A DNA stretch of 64,000 nucleotides. Source: Apteryx mantelli. Its lineage: Eukaryota > Chordata > Aves > Apterygiformes > Apterygidae. Of the stretch, positions 22,831 through 45,648 are shown piece after piece. A model generated the notes under the pieces. It saw only the letters and a program-made list of their open reading frames with translations, was not told the origin of the DNA and made no database searches. The number at the start of each line of letters is the position of its first letter. Positions within the stretch are counted from its first letter, which is position 1. A program made the translations under genes and the position numbers. Location: the NCBI RefSeq assembly GCF_036417845.1, contig NC_089990.1, positions 2,368,001-2,432,000 on the forward strand, written 5' to 3'.

Positions 22831-23457
22831 AAAAACATCATTTTTCTGGAGTCACTAAAAGCTCTTTTCTCAACCCACCTGTCCAATAGGTATCTGAATC
22901 CACTAATCCTTTAAGCCCTGTCCTGCAGCACTGAATTCCATATTTTAGTTATATGTGTGCTGCTTGTAAACCTTTTTTTTTTTTCTTTGCTTTGAACCGG
23001 CCACCTGACAACCGCCTGTGCGTCCCCTGCCTCTTGCGTTATGGAAGAACGCTTCTCTTTTCACCTTCTCTCCGTTACTTGTGACTGCAGAGATCTGCCG
23101 AACCCCTCTGTCAGTCACGCATCTCTGTCTCGGGGACCCTGGGCCACCTCCCTCTGCCTCAGGTGGAGACCGCTCCATTTGATAGCCCCGTCCTCCTCGC
23201 TCAAACCCCTTTGGAGACAGGGGAACAGAGTCACCTACAACAAGCCACGGTACGGGCGCTCCGGGGGTTTATTCAGTGGCACAGTGACAATTTTCTCTGT
23301 TGTTCACTATTTCCTGCTCGCGAATTTCTAAGTTCTGTCCACCTTCCTTACCATCACCCACCATCTGAGATGACATTTTCAGTGAGTTATCCACATGACT
23401 CAAAGATCTCTTTTTTTTGTGTGAGAAGAGCCGATTTATAGGCCAGCATTATCAAAG

Positions 23458-23690
23458 TCAACTTATTGTCTTTCTCTCCCCATACACACTTTTTTCTTTA
23501 TCAGCACTGAATTTTATTTGACATTTTGTCATCTGGTTGCTCAACATCTTGAGAACACTCCCCATTTCTCTGTAGGCAGGTTTAGATTTTACTGTTCTGA
23601 TTAAGTCTGTATCAGCAGCAAACTTTGACACCTCACTGTTTACTTCCTTTTTCACTTTGCTGTTAGAGGCTAAAAATTAATATCTCACCC
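23458..23690 (-). repeat. Decayed CR1-type LINE reverse-transcriptase fragment
   Basis: The minus strand encodes a stretch reading VNSEVSKFAADTDL, then a TVKSK segment and later CQIKFSADK. This follows the order of the CR1/LINE RT region around the catalytic FADD box (SKFADDTKL, then VKTKADCEELQ, then WQMKFNVDK). The second catalytic-box residue is changed (FAAD instead of FADD), the downstream KCKVMH-like motif is degraded, and a stop interrupts the frame immediately upstream. It is therefore an old 5'-truncated, inactive insertion. Both boundaries are approximate. Confidence 0.7.
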
Positions 23691-23699
23691 GGTGTCACC

Positions 23700-26600
23700 A
23701 AAATAGCTCGCTGCCCATGAAACCATGCGCACAACCCCCACGCCACTGTCACCAGTCTGAGCTGGCAGCGCTGGCCAGGGGAGCTCGGAGGAGCTCTGCA
23801 GGGCAGGCTTGAACAAAATGTACGTGCAATGTTTTAGGCCACTCCTCACACCTCAGTAACTGAAAAAAACAAAGTGACTGACCCAGATACAAATCAACCT
23901 CATCCAAATTAAATAAATAAATAAGTAAAATCTCATCTGAGAAGGTTTTATAAATACCCTGACAAAAAAAGAGAGTAGATTAGTGTGGGCTGTATAGACA
24001 ATCATGCAACCCATTTACTAGTCAGGGTGGAGGTGCTATAGCATTTAAGCTGATAAACTGAACTGTGTGTAAGTACAATCTATACAACAAAGATTAGTGG
24101 TCAAAAGATTAAGCTTCCATATCTGATTTTGCAAAAAAGTCCAGTTAATTAAAGCCATCAAGAATAAAATAGCCAAAAAAAATAGAACACATCTGTAAGA
24201 ATTGTTGTGGTACCACCACTCTCCGTATCAATCACTTTAAGACCAGCAACTGAAACTGTTTTACTAATCTTTTTCTCTATTCACACCTGATAAAACTTAA
24301 TTGCATAGGTAACAAGGCTGAAGTAAGTAAAAGACTCTTTCCCCAAATTAAGAGGAAAACTATGCAGCAGATGAGAATATCTGGGGAGCTAACTAGCCCT
24401 CTAAGAAACTTGGGGTGAAAACATAACATTCAAGCTGGAACAAGTAGTCTAAGATACAGAGATCTCTTGGTTTGTCTTGTCATCAGGTCTTTCCTTCAGT
24501 GTTTTTTTTTTTATTTTCTCTTCTATTAAAGACTCATGTATAGTTCTGCAATACTAATTACCATCAAAAACATTTTTATATTGTTTATCTCCCAAGACCA
24601 AACACAACAAAGGTTCCTACCGACCCCAGCAGGCACAGTATTAATGAGAAACACCGACCCTTCCAGAGAGGGAACAGAAAGGAACAGAACAATTTCTTGG
24701 ATTAGCTCAGCTGATGCGAGTGGGTCACTCTGGTACTCTTTAAACCCTCAAGGCTAAAGCCACTGTCCACAGGAATAACAAAAATGCTCCACCAAACGTG
24801 GGACAACCACAGGAGAGAAAGCAATAAATATGTCCTTTTTTATTGTGTTCCCTTTGGTTCCTAAGCATTGCATTGTATTTAGGAATAATCTGCAGCCATG
24901 ACAGACTAATTTTAGCCATCAAATTATCTTCCTGTAGGGTTTTCATCCTCCTCCATAACTGAGATCCCCACTTGAAAGCCATGAAAAGAAAGGGCAAAGA
25001 CATACCCTAGTCCTAAAACACAAGGAAGGGATGAGGCCGTCACTGCCGCTCCTAACAGCTACAGTCCTTGCCTAAGAAGGAAGGAAAATGTTAAAATTCT
25101 TCCTTAATCTATGAGAGAATTTGAATCCCTTTTTCCCCTTGCTAGGAAAATATCCTAGGCTATTCTGCACACAGATACTCTCTGCTCCTTATATCAAAGC
25201 AATGTTAAAAAAAAGAGTAGGCTGAGTACAGGGAACAAACTTGAACACGACTTTTAGTGGTTAGTGCTGTCTCCTCAAAGGGGGAAAACCTGGGTCCTTG
25301 TTCCTGCTACTGGGTCTATTTCTGTATTTTACGTCAAACCAACACTGGATAAAATCCGTAAACATCGCCAGCTGCCTTTATGGTTTAGGTGGGTTTTTTG
25401 GTGGCAGTTAGCATTGCGTTTTACAGGGGTCTCCATCCTGTCCCTGGTGAAGACTGAGCAACAGCTCCCTAATAAAACCTGTCAGGCAACATGCAGGGAT
25501 GTCCCCAAGCCTGTTCAGGCTTCAGCATGAATTAGACCACAAAAAATTAATCTCCAACCCAGCCAAAGCTAGTGTTCAGTTCTGGACACATGCAGAGGTT
25601 CCAAGGTGAGTTAAAGGAGGGAAAAAATCAGAGCATCTCTGAGTTTCGGTACCTTCATGGTTAGCTAGAGGTTGAGCTAGGCTCAAGATTATAATTTTTC
25701 ATGCAGGTGTCAAATTCTTCTTGGGTTTCCTTGCCCCAGTCCCACTTTTTCTAAATCTAGCCATAGAATTCAGAAAAAAAAAAAAAGAAACATCACAAAC
25801 ACCAGAAAAGTCAAAGGTAGGAGGAACGTAAATGAGCTGATAGTCATACTGTATTACGAGAATTAACAAACGCATCTGCCTACCCATTTTCCCAATAGGC
25901 TCAGCAATGATGTAAGGAGGGAATACCTAGGGGAGGCGCCACATAAGCAAAGGTCATGGCTTCTACCAACCATAATATGCAAATGTTAGTGGTTTATTCC
26001 AAGCACCAAAGGATCAACTCCATCTCCCTACTCGCCCTTCCAGAAGTCACAATAGAAATATTTTATTTTAAAATTTTAAATCCAAAAAAAACCCCACCAC
26101 TTTGTCTGCTGACTAGTTTCTCTAATCTGCAGCAAGTCCACATATCAGTCCTGTGATTCAGTGACATTATCTTGCACAAAACCCACTGTTACATGACATA
26201 GCCAATATTTAAAGAAATGGTAACTCCTTGTGGTCAGACAAAGGTCTCTGCAGCCAGAGAGAAAGTTCCCAAGAGACCTATGTAAAACAGAAGCTAAAAA
26301 ACACACAGCTTAGAGTTTCTTGTTTAATGAGAGGTTTCTTGTTTAAGTGAATTATTGCAAACCATTGAAGTCCCACATCCCAGCCTGTTCCTGTTGGTTA
26401 ACAGTCTATAAAATCCAGAATGCAGCTATCACAAACCCAAAGACAACAGCAGCACTGCTCCCAGCGCTGGCTCCTGCACCGCAGCACGGTGCCTTTCCTC
26501 TGAGGAACTTTGCCCAAAGTTTTTCTCTCTGGCTTCTCAGCACTTGACTGACCCACCCCAGGCCAGGGGTTTCAAACCCTTGGTGGCACCGAGCTCAAAA

Positions 26601-29600
26601 GCTCTTTGGCTTATTCCTGGTTCAGTGGGACCTTCTAAAGCAGTCCCTGGTTGGGGACAAGGCCAGCTTCTCTCTGTAGGGCAGTAAAGGAGGTATTTAC
26701 TCTCCAGTTCCCCTTATGTTATTATAATTAAAGGAAACCACAGGCTGCAAAGAGTTGCAGTGGACACGTTAGCAGCAGGACAGAGCTGTCCTCAGAAACG
26801 TTGCGACAAATTCCAGGAAATCTCTTTCAGCCAAGAAAGTCAAGCAGTGCCTTTTACTGGTAAGAGCAATGTGCTGCAGCTAGCTTAGTCCCCTGCTCAG
26901 CACCTTGCCACCGGAGCATCCTCCCCACAGGAGCCAGAGGCACTGGCTGCATTTTTTGTTTGCTCAAAAAACCCACAAGTTCTGCATAAGGGAGGATTGT
27001 TTCTGGACATAAGAAATTCCTTTGGAGATGCACCATGGGTGCTTGGCAGCACAAGGAAGGTCCTCCGTTTGGGGACTGTGAATCCAACAGGATTGCAGAC
27101 CATCTCCAGGCAGCGTCGCCAGCGCATGCCACGGCCTGTCCTCCCAGAGCATCCACGCTTACTCCCTACGGTCCCAGCGGAAACCGGCAGAGCCTCGACG
27201 CGGGGCCTCTGGGCAACTGATGGAAGCGGGGCATCAAAGTCCATTCCACACTAAGATGGTTGGATCTTAAACCGAAAAGAAACAAAAAACTTGACCGCAA
27301 AGATATAGAAAAAAGTGGGCTGAACTAGGCACGTGAGCAAACTGAACACAGAGGAAACCCCAGACTCAAGCCCCAGTGGTGACTGTTACTGATGGGTTTT
27401 GCCCCCAGATTTTTGTGGAACTAAAGCATACGAAACATTTGTATGCTTCTGAAGCTTATTCTGAAGCATATTCAGCAACTGAAATATATTCATACACTTC
27501 AGTGATTTGCTGGCTCAGGGCCAGGTCTCAGCCCACTGCTGGACCAAAATGTGTGCAGACTATGCACAGCATGATGCCAAGAGTCTCCCAGGTGACTCAG
27601 AGAGCTGAGGTTTGTTAGCTTTTGCAAGGGCCTCATGAGCGTGACTTTGCCTCCATTCGCATTGATTCAGGTAGGTCCCTTCTGTGCAATACGGGACCTG
27701 GCGCACTGCTGGGGCTCACCCAGGGTAGGATGCCACCCTGCTGGGCAGAGAGAAGACAGCTGCCCTGGCCTCCTCCGCAGAGCATCTCCCCTCGGTGCTG
27801 TCACGAGCTGCAGAACTGCTCAAAAATAGCAAAACTGCTCAAGCTTCTTTTTGGCCTCACAAGTGCTTGCATTAGTTTTAACCAACTAAATCCTAAAAAT
27901 GTTATTAGCTGGAAGAAATCTAATATTCAGTCATAAGTAATATTGCTACCAGTTACTGTAACAGCCCTGTACCATCCATCATTTAATAGAAATTTTATGA
28001 GTGACTTATAGCGGGCAGTCTTATTGTGTCAAGTCGTGGATCAGTACAGCCTAAAGCAAGAATGAAAATCCAGTCTTTGTAAGACAAGGCCTTGGTAGAA
28101 ATAACAAATAGGTGACTACAACCCTGTCTATCCAAAGACAAAAAGATGAATGCAAGAACAACTCTGTGAGGCTTTATGGCTTTGAAGACCATGTCCGTGC
28201 TCCTCGGGACAAGAGCCACAGCCAGCACAGCCTGTTGTGTGTGGCAAGGCGTGTGAGAGCAGCCAGGCAAAACAAATGCCATTCGGCCATTTCCCCTATG
28301 AGGAAGTGATGCTGTTCCATAAGAGATGGAGGCCCAGACTAAGAGCACAGGCCCCCAATCACCTGAACATCAGTGTTCAGCTAGAGATCCAAACTCTTCA
28401 GCAAGGTCCCATCTTTACTTTGTAGCATTAGAGCTTTTTGGCAAAATTTTTTAATATGTAAATGAAAACACAGAAGAAGAAAATCAAATGATGCTAAGAA
28501 AGCAAAAAAAGTTTTCTACAGGGAAACCAGACTAGCTTCATTAAAAAAAATAATGAATATTATTGTGAACCTGGGATAGAAAGATATTCAGTATATCTGC
28601 AAATGGGATATTTATAGAAGAAATGAGTTGTTGAGATCTGGAACTCACTTTTTTCTCATACTGAAGGCGGTCAGACAGAAACTCTCTTTTCCCCCCAGTT
28701 AGTGTGAGTCATTTCCCTACTGAAAATCAAGGGTCGTAATCTACAACGAAAATGGAGCCCCAGGAACACACAAGCAGTCAGCAATTCTAGATTCAATCTC
28801 TTCTCAACCTCTATAAACTTCTACTTCCTCATCACCTCCACCCAATCAAACCTTTACCATAGAAAACACTCTCTAAAGTCATTAATATAGGGAGACGGTG
28901 TCTTTAGAGTTTCATTCCTGCCTCTCAGATGTCCAGATAGCCACCTGATTCAGCCATGGTTTGTAAATAAATGCAGCCGTGGTTTGTCAAGAGTGATGAT
29001 ACTTAAGTTTTGACAAGAGCGCAAGAACCGAGACATCAAGGAAACCAGCATATACTACAGCACAGATGTACAAGATTAAGAGACACACTTTAATTTCTTT
29101 TCAGACTACAAACTGTTGTGTGGAAAAACTAGCAATTATAGCTCAGATCACAACCACAAAAGTGCTATCATTTACTCAGTGCAAAGAGGTCTGACTGCCT
29201 TTTTTGCTGTTAGGTGAGAAGGCAAAGCCCTAACTGTTTCTAACTTCACGTTGGGTGGTAAGGCACATTGGTAAGGCTAAAATTGCCTGGATGGCGGCTC
29301 CTTCAATGCTTAGAAGAGTACAAGAGCGATAAGGATTAACTAGTGAAAGACGCCTGTGATGCCAAAGAAGCTGGGTTTGCCAAGCACAGAGAAATCCAAG
29401 CACTAAATTATTTACCTTAAAGTGAGAGCGCAGACAGGATTACCGCTGATATTATCACTTCACAGCAGATAGAAGTGAAGGATTTCTGATAGTAACTGCA
29501 AACTCTAGGTTTATCTGCACATAGATCTGTTCCTGATGACTCCTATATGCAGGCACTCTTATTCCAGAGCACCTGGTTCCACCCTGGCAGGGGATTAAAT

Positions 29601-32600
29601 TTATAGGAAAAAGGTTCCCTATTCTGGAGTAAGGGTATCCACGCACGGACTTAATCTGCAGCAACTTCAATATCCTAAAGTGGAGCAGCTCAAGAGAATC
29701 TAAATGCTTCTGTAATGAGCCCATAATTTATTATATCCACAGTCAGAATAAGTGATTCTTGGACAATGAACTCACTTTCACATTTGTTAATGTGAAACCT
29801 GGGGGGGAGGATGTTAGAGTACAAAAAGATATTTTAAAGAGAGAAAATAAGCTGAAGTAAACAAAGAGTTAACTATATGAAGTAACTTCCTTTGGAGGTG
29901 CAGTGGTAGGTGGCAAGTCTTTAATTATTCTCCAGACAGGAAATACACCCATTTATATTCCGTAGGTACTGTCATGACTATCTATCTATATAGGAAATTG
30001 TTTTAATGAGATAATGCAGATATATATATATAAAAATAAATGTATAACTATTTCGGTTAGAGTCTTAAAGCTTCAATCAATACTCGTATTTGGGTGCTGT
30101 GCCATAGCTGGCAGCCGAGTCATTCCCTATACAACTCAATCTGGATGGTAAGAGTAGCTCTAACCCTTTCAAGCCTTACCTTGAGCGCAGTCCTCCCACA
30201 GTGGTAACTCAGCCACATGACTAGCTGATGTGCCACTGGTACAACTTGCAAAGTCTCTACACATTTATCTGTCCCTTTAAATGTTCTTTTCTGTTCTAGG
30301 ATTTTTTGGTTTGGGCATGTTAGGAGAACACAAGATAAAATGCAACCGATTTTGGGGGCTGTCTTTAGTTAATCACCATAATGCTTTTTTTTTTTCTTTC
30401 TAAACACCTAGGAAAAGGACAAGAAACCAAGGTATCCACCTACAAAAGCTAAAGCTGGCAGCTGCTGGATCATTAATGACTGCAGCAGACCAGCAAACTT
30501 CGCCCCACCCTGCCGCAAGCACAACTGTAGCAGCGCAGGAAGAACAAATCCCAGGCATAGAAGGAAGATTTAAGAACAGTAAAACAGAAGCCTCAGGGAA
30601 ATTCAGAGCTGATTTCAGAGCTCTGGTATTCCTGCCATCATGCATGGTAAACCCTGCTAAGCATGTCTGTCTTTTTGGTAGCTTTCCCCATGATGCCAAG
30701 AACTAGCAAGTCCACAGAAGTCAATCCAGATCCTGTGATTCTGAGAGATTTGGGGGACGTTTGCTTACTGCATTTCAGCCATGTAGTTTAGCTGGGACTC
30801 TGGACACTTACACTTTATGCTCTATATGTAGTCAAGGAAAAGGAATAGGGACTTCCACAGGATGACTCAAACCACCCGAGTTAAACACCCACAGCTGGTT
30901 TATGTAATTCCCCTCCCTTCCCCACCTAAACAAGTGCAAGATGTTGCACCGAAAGGCAGATTTCCCTAATCTCTTAAAGCCATTTAAAAGGTTGTACTAA
31001 AAAGCGCTCTTGCCCTCAGATTCAGTAGTTAGTACATTTTAATCCTGCTGGCTCTACAACTTGTCTCAGCATCTTTCAGGAAAATGAAAATAAATAGTAT
31101 AAAACACTTTAAAAGGAAAAGCTATTTGCAGTTACATGCAACACAATAAAGAAGGAAACAATTAACCTGCCTTCTCCTTTCCTGAATCCTCTTCTACACT
31201 ATAGCAGTAATCCCTTGTAGCAGATCTGTCATTACTAGATTTTTGCACTAAAGGGGTTTTTTCGGTACAATTTCCATCTGGATTAGATTGTGATTGGATG
31301 GGGACAAAACCCCCAAAACATACAAGTCCGCAAGCAAAATAGTGCTTGCTTCTTCTCAGCATGTTGACAAGATGATTACATGTGGGCTATTAATGTAGAT
31401 GCTGTCAGAGTGAAAAACCTTTCTTAGTCATAAGTTTGATCCCTTAACCCTCTCTTTGTAGTAACTTCCCTGCTCAAACCAGTGTTACCCTTCACCTTGA
31501 CTTTATCCACTGATTCTTTACACAGTGTTTTGGCTTTCTGCAACCTTGTATGTAGTTGTAATGTTAATATTTCTGTTGAACCTGCATATACCAAACATTT
31601 GTTATTTATCTGAAAACAGAAAAATTACTATACTTGAATTAACTCCAGGCCTTTCTCAAGTACACCTTTGTCTTTTAACCTTTTGCTTCGTATTATACCT
31701 TCTTTTTTTAAAAAAATCTGAAGCTTAACTATGATGAAAACAAATGTTTCCATACTCACATCAGCTCATCGTAGCTCATCCTCTGCCTGCTCCTTTGGCT
31801 GCTGCTTACTGTGATTGCTTCCTGAAGCCTGCAATGGAAGAGAAAACTTCTGTCCGTAAGTCAGGCTCCGTGAGGCTTTCACACTGGAACCTCACCCTGC
31901 TAACACATCTGCCTATGGATGACAGCCTGTCTACCCTTTTGGAGTAGTCTGCATGAGACCACGTCTTCCTTAAAATGTTTTCTTTTTTCAAAGAAGAGAG
32001 CATTTAGCAAAACTCAGAGCTAGGCTCTTCTCATCTAGCTATAGAGGACCCAGAAAAATAAATGTTTCTAAAAATAAATTCCCACTCTAACTCATTGATC
32101 CTAATTTTTTGATGATTGAGCTACAGACTTTACTAGCAAAAGTAGATAGTATACATGAAACAAATTGCTTTGATACAACAGAAAAGAAATTATACAACTG
32201 GTATGTCTTCCTTAGAGAAAAAGAAAGGCGTGCAGAAAAAAGGTGAGAAAGACTTCTTGTTGAAGTCCTAGCAAAATGTCTTACAGTTCTCCTATACACC
32301 AGCAGATAAGCTAAGGACCTGGAGGAGGCGCTCCAACTCCAAAACTGCTTTTGTGCTCAAAACATTTTGAATTCAGAATGATTTTTTTCTCCCCACTGAA
32401 AACAAGGATAGAAGCTTTTCCTGGACCACTTAACTACAACCATCTTGACTGTGCTAGGATTTTTACAATGATGAATAGCCTAAATTCATCTAAAACAAAT
32501 CCTTTCCGCTGTCCTAAACCCTCATCAGCCCAACAGTCTCTCCTCCAGACCCTTATCTTCCCTACATCACCACCACGATAATCTCTGAGGACACCTATTG

Positions 32601-33615
32601 CTACCACAGTAGTTTTGTGTGTAAACATAGTTATATCAACTTCGAAAGTAATATAAAGTAGCCTGACAAGGGCTCTCTTTTTCCAGATAGCTGCATACAA
32701 ACAGTGGTTTTTGCTATAGCAGCGAGGTGAGACTTTTCATGTCCAAGCTGTCCTGGCCAGGCTAAAAGAGTCCACAGTATAGAGTTGAGCTTACAATGAA
32801 AAATTTGCCTCACTTTTGCCAACCAGCTTATCAAGTCTGAGGTGCTGAAGCTCTATTTCATTTCAGGTTGAGACCTCAGTATGAGTTTCAAAGGTCTCTT
32901 AGCCGTCCGCATTTTCTATTCCTTTGTTCTTCATCTCAAGGTGTTTACAGCAGTTTAATTTCTCTGAATTTCTACAAAATCAGGCCAGAGGAAAACTAAA
33001 GTTCTTGTGTATAACCTACCATGCAGATGGTAGTTGATAATGCAGATGATAACATGGACTGACACCTACTGTAATGAAAGCATCTGCATGTGTCACAACA
33101 CGCCACCAGCAGTCCACATCTCACCAGTCACAAGCTCATTTAAACAGAGAGCTCTGACTCCCACAGAGCTCAACGACCTCTCCTCCCAAGGAGCAAGTTC
33201 AAGTTTGCTGTTATTTGCGATTTCCTCATATGTCTGTCTGATCAGAGTAAAAATAAGTTTGGAAAAAAACACCCTAACATATAATGTTGGAAGAAGAATC
33301 ATCCAAAGCACTGGTTTGCCTTTTTGCATTCATTAAGCTATTTAAAACTTGGAAATAAGTATGTATTGCGTCAGGAAAATAACCTCCAAGCTAGTACAAA
33401 GATAACTTGTCAATAAGCAAGTGCATGGACACCACAGACTGTCCTGTTCACACTGCTTTTTTCAGTAAGTACACCTCTATAATAAGTCATTATGTAAGTA
33501 AGTTTGTATTTGCATCTCTGTAACATTATTCCTTCAGTTACCGCACCAATGTTCAGAGCACAACACCTTAACACCTCCATTTCACAATAATTAGGGACGA
33601 CCTATTGCACGAGTC
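23700..33615. other. Intergenic region between GPR174 and ITM2A, no gene seen
   Basis: About 10 kb of AT-rich DNA. It contains short homopolymers (T-runs near 24501-24510 and 30385-30395, A-run near 25770-25785) and a TATATATATATA run at about 30020-30032. All open frames are short, and none shows a family signature. No convincing exon with paired splice sites and similarity was found. Confidence 0.45.
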
Positions 33616-33624
33616 AGTTATTAA

Positions 33625-33880
33625 CAGAGAGCTCGCACTGCGATTCGCTCGATCCCGGGGCGCAGAGCGGCTTTCGGAAGCGCGAGGCCTTGCCGACTGT
33701 GCCATCTGCCGGTGCAGTGTGGTCCCCTAGGCTCGCAGCCCGGCTTCTCCTGCGTGCGGGCAGTGTGAGTTACTTAAATTGAGACAGATGGTTCTGGGGG
33801 CAACCTTAAAACTAGAGCTCTTTGACTTGAGCACGGGTCCCCCGCGCAGTGACGGGAGCCGGGTAATAAGGCCAGCACGC
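33625..33880. promoter_or_regulatory. Isolated CpG-rich patch with CTCF-like motif
   Basis: About 250 bp of CG-dense sequence (for example GCGATTCGCTCGATCCCG and GGAAGCGCGAGG) sits abruptly inside AT-rich intergenic DNA. GCCATCTGCCGG at 33701-33712 matches the reverse CTCF core GCCMYCTRSTGG at 11 of 12 positions. It lies between the convergent ends of the two genes, so an insulator or enhancer role is plausible. No ORF. Confidence 0.4.
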
Positions 33881-33889
33881 CCCATTTCA

Positions 33890-35415
33890 GCTGCTTTCTC
33901 AGAACAAGAGCAGTAGGTGACTGGGACCTTTAGCTGCAGAGAACAGTTTGTTCCTTTGAATACACTGGCTCATTGCCGAGAACATCTAATAAAAGAAATG
34001 AAGTTAGCGCCTTAAGAAATTAAAAGCTTTGCCAGACAGAGGTAAGAAACTGTTTCAGCCTATCTGGAAGCATTTCTGTCATTCCTTAGGGGCGTCTTCA
34101 GGTAGTCAACATGTCAAAGCCTCGTACAGCAAGAGCTAACCGCTGCACAGTGGGAAGGGAGAATCTCTCTTTTTAGTTTTCAGCAGAGCCAAATCTTAAT
34201 GCTACAATCATACTCTTCCTGCTCTCCAACGAATACATTTCCAAGTCTCTCCACTCAAGACTGTCAAAACAAATCAGACAGCTAGCCCACCCTTATTATC
34301 CCCTCAGGTTATCCAGAGGGAAGTCACAGCAACAGCTGCCTTGCCCAGGCATATGCAAGTCTGGAGCAGAAAGAAACTTGTTAATGCAGTAAACTCAGTA
34401 AATGTACTTGACTCTCAGTGACAGTAGTTAGAACAAGTCTTCTACAGTATTGTACTTGAGCATTAAAGCTTTAGTCATACAATGAAATACTTACCTAGAC
34501 TTACAAATTTAGAGCCAAACGCTCTTGGTTGAGACATGTCCTCTGCATCACACTTCCCAAGATTCACTCACCTGGGGAGAGCAGTTGTGTTACAGCAGTT
34601 CTGTCCTCTTTTGCAAGATAAGGCATCAGAAATCCCTACTGCACAGGGCCTGTGGTTAAGCCCTATTCTTTCTTCTGAACAGACAATTTCATACCATTGG
34701 AGTCACTTTTTACTCCCTAGTTCTTAGTACAGAAAGCCTGCTTACCATACTAGCTCTAAATGCATATCAGAGTTACACTTCCAACTTCCTGGGAAAGTAA
34801 AACACACACTGTGGCTCTTTGAGCAACTGGAGCAAGAGAAAACTCACTGCAGCCCTCATAACCCATAAGCCTTGCTGTAGTGCAGAGCTAAGTGCTACAA
34901 GGCACTGCAGTAAGATGTCGATCAACCCTCCACTGATTTTGGCTATTACAATATGCCAGAGAAACTCGAAATATTAGTACCGCTATGAATACAGTAATAC
35001 AAGCCCCTTAGCCACCAGCCCCATCAATCCCAGTATTCAAAGTGCAGAATTACAGAAGGCAGAAGTCACTGTATTGGAATTCATCGTTATTGCCCACATG
35101 CCAGGAAGTCTGCTCCGTGAATTCAGTTTATGGCACTAAACATCACCAAGAATTGCCTCGCGGGAGATCATGTTTGAAGCGAGATGCCTTTTACCTCCTT
35201 ACTCGCCCTGCTCCCCAAGCTTGTTTTGCACCGCTAAGCATTTCCACAGTACCAGGAAGCAGAAATCCAGTTTCACACGCCAGAGAGGGTGGGGGTGGGA
35301 AAGGCAGCAGCAGGAGGAACACTGCATGCTGCCTCAGGCATACGATCATCACTGCCCCTGTGCAGACCATACCCCTATGCATTGCACTCAGCCTCTGAGC
35401 ACCATTAAGTCACAC
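33890..35415. other. Intergenic, 3' flank of ITM2A
   Basis: AT-rich to neutral DNA with no recognised coding sequence or repeat. Confidence 0.4.
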
Positions 35416-35439
35416 CAACACCGAAGTTTTAGAGAAACA

Positions 35440-35445
35440 TTTATT
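35440..35445 (-). promoter_or_regulatory. ITM2A: Candidate ITM2A poly(A) signal AATAAA
   Basis: On the minus strand AATAAA (TTTATT on plus) lies about 980 nt after the ITM2A stop codon. In the interval I found no other canonical hexamer on that strand. A 3' UTR of roughly 1 kb is reasonable for this family. Confidence 0.5.
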
Positions 35446-36427
35446 ACAGGGTTGCAGAATTTATGTCTATATAAAGTCCCTTATTAAAACTCTCAAGTTT
35501 ATCAACTGCAGGACACTAACTCTTCCCTATCTTTATCCTGCGGCTTTCAAAAAAAAAAAAAAAAGGAAAAAAAATACTCTTGACTGCAGGAGTAATGCTA
35601 CTTGCTCATAAAAAGTTGATCTAAAAAGTTTGTATAAGCCAGAGTAGTTTAAGTTTACAACTACAGTCACATTCACAAGTGGGCTATACCAGAAGATACT
35701 CTTGAAATAGGAAGCTACAAGATAAACAAATTCATAACCAAAAATACTGACAAGCTTTAAGAGTAACTCCATCCAAATCTAAGAACTAAATACCACAAAA
35801 CCAAACAAATGTATAAGAATTAAGTGTAAGCTTGGGGAAGGTTCCAAATATACATACGAATTCAATACAGTAATTGCACAAAATGAAATAAAGCAATGTT
35901 AGAGGTTTATGATCACTGAGGTTAGATTTTACATGCTTCACACATGGAAGTTAAAGTAAACCTTTAACAATATTCATCAGAAGGTTTTTAGCCAGGAGAC
36001 TGAGTGCAGAGCTAGTCTATAAAACTACACAAAATGTGCAAACCACAGATTATTAATACATTAATTGTTCTGTGAAAGTTAAGGTGAATAGAATTGGTTC
36101 CAGCCAAGAAATTGGTTAACATTTTTATATATTTTTTTTTGCCATTCCCAGATTTTAAAATCAAACATTCAATGGATAAACTGATATTACCCTTCTAAAA
36201 AGGGCCTTACTCAAATTTAAGTTTTACAAGAAAAAAAACCTAAAAATATTGTTATATCAAGGATTAAAGAAAGCTGAAATGGTGACTTTGTCTTTTGTAA
36301 TATAAGCAATACACAGAAAATGCATAAGGCTTTTGATTATCACTGCACATTTTAATTTAGAAGTCAAGGTCTAAAGCTCAGACTTCTCAGTGAAGGTGTG
36401 ATGTAGTCACTCCCCATTCAGCGCCTT
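35446..36427 (-). other. ITM2A: Probable ITM2A 3' UTR
   Basis: AT-rich, gene-free sequence between the stop codon and the candidate poly(A) signal. It contains a T-rich run on the minus strand (A-run on plus at about 35549-35563). Confidence 0.5.
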
Positions 36428-45456
<9,029 letters not shown>

Positions 45457-45550
45457 GGCGCCGGTGCTGCGCAGCGCCCGCCTCGCCCGCTGAAGAGCCT
45501 GCAGGGCAGCTGGGGGGGCGGGCCGCGCGCTGGACACGCCCCCCTCGCCT

Positions 45551-45579
45551 CCGCCCCGCCCCGCCCCGCCCCGCCCCGC
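45551..45579 (-). promoter_or_regulatory. ITM2A: Tandem GC-box (Sp/KLF) array
   Basis: Six tandem CCGCC pentamers, i.e. overlapping GGGGCGG boxes on the ITM2A strand, 95-123 nt before the ATG. Typical of TATA-less CpG-island promoters. It is also a small tandem repeat that may vary in copy number. Confidence 0.6.
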
Positions 45580-45648
45580 GCACCGGGCGGGCCGCGCCGC
45601 GGGGCAGCGGGGCAGCGGGGCAGAGCGCCGCCTGCAGGGGGGGCGCGT

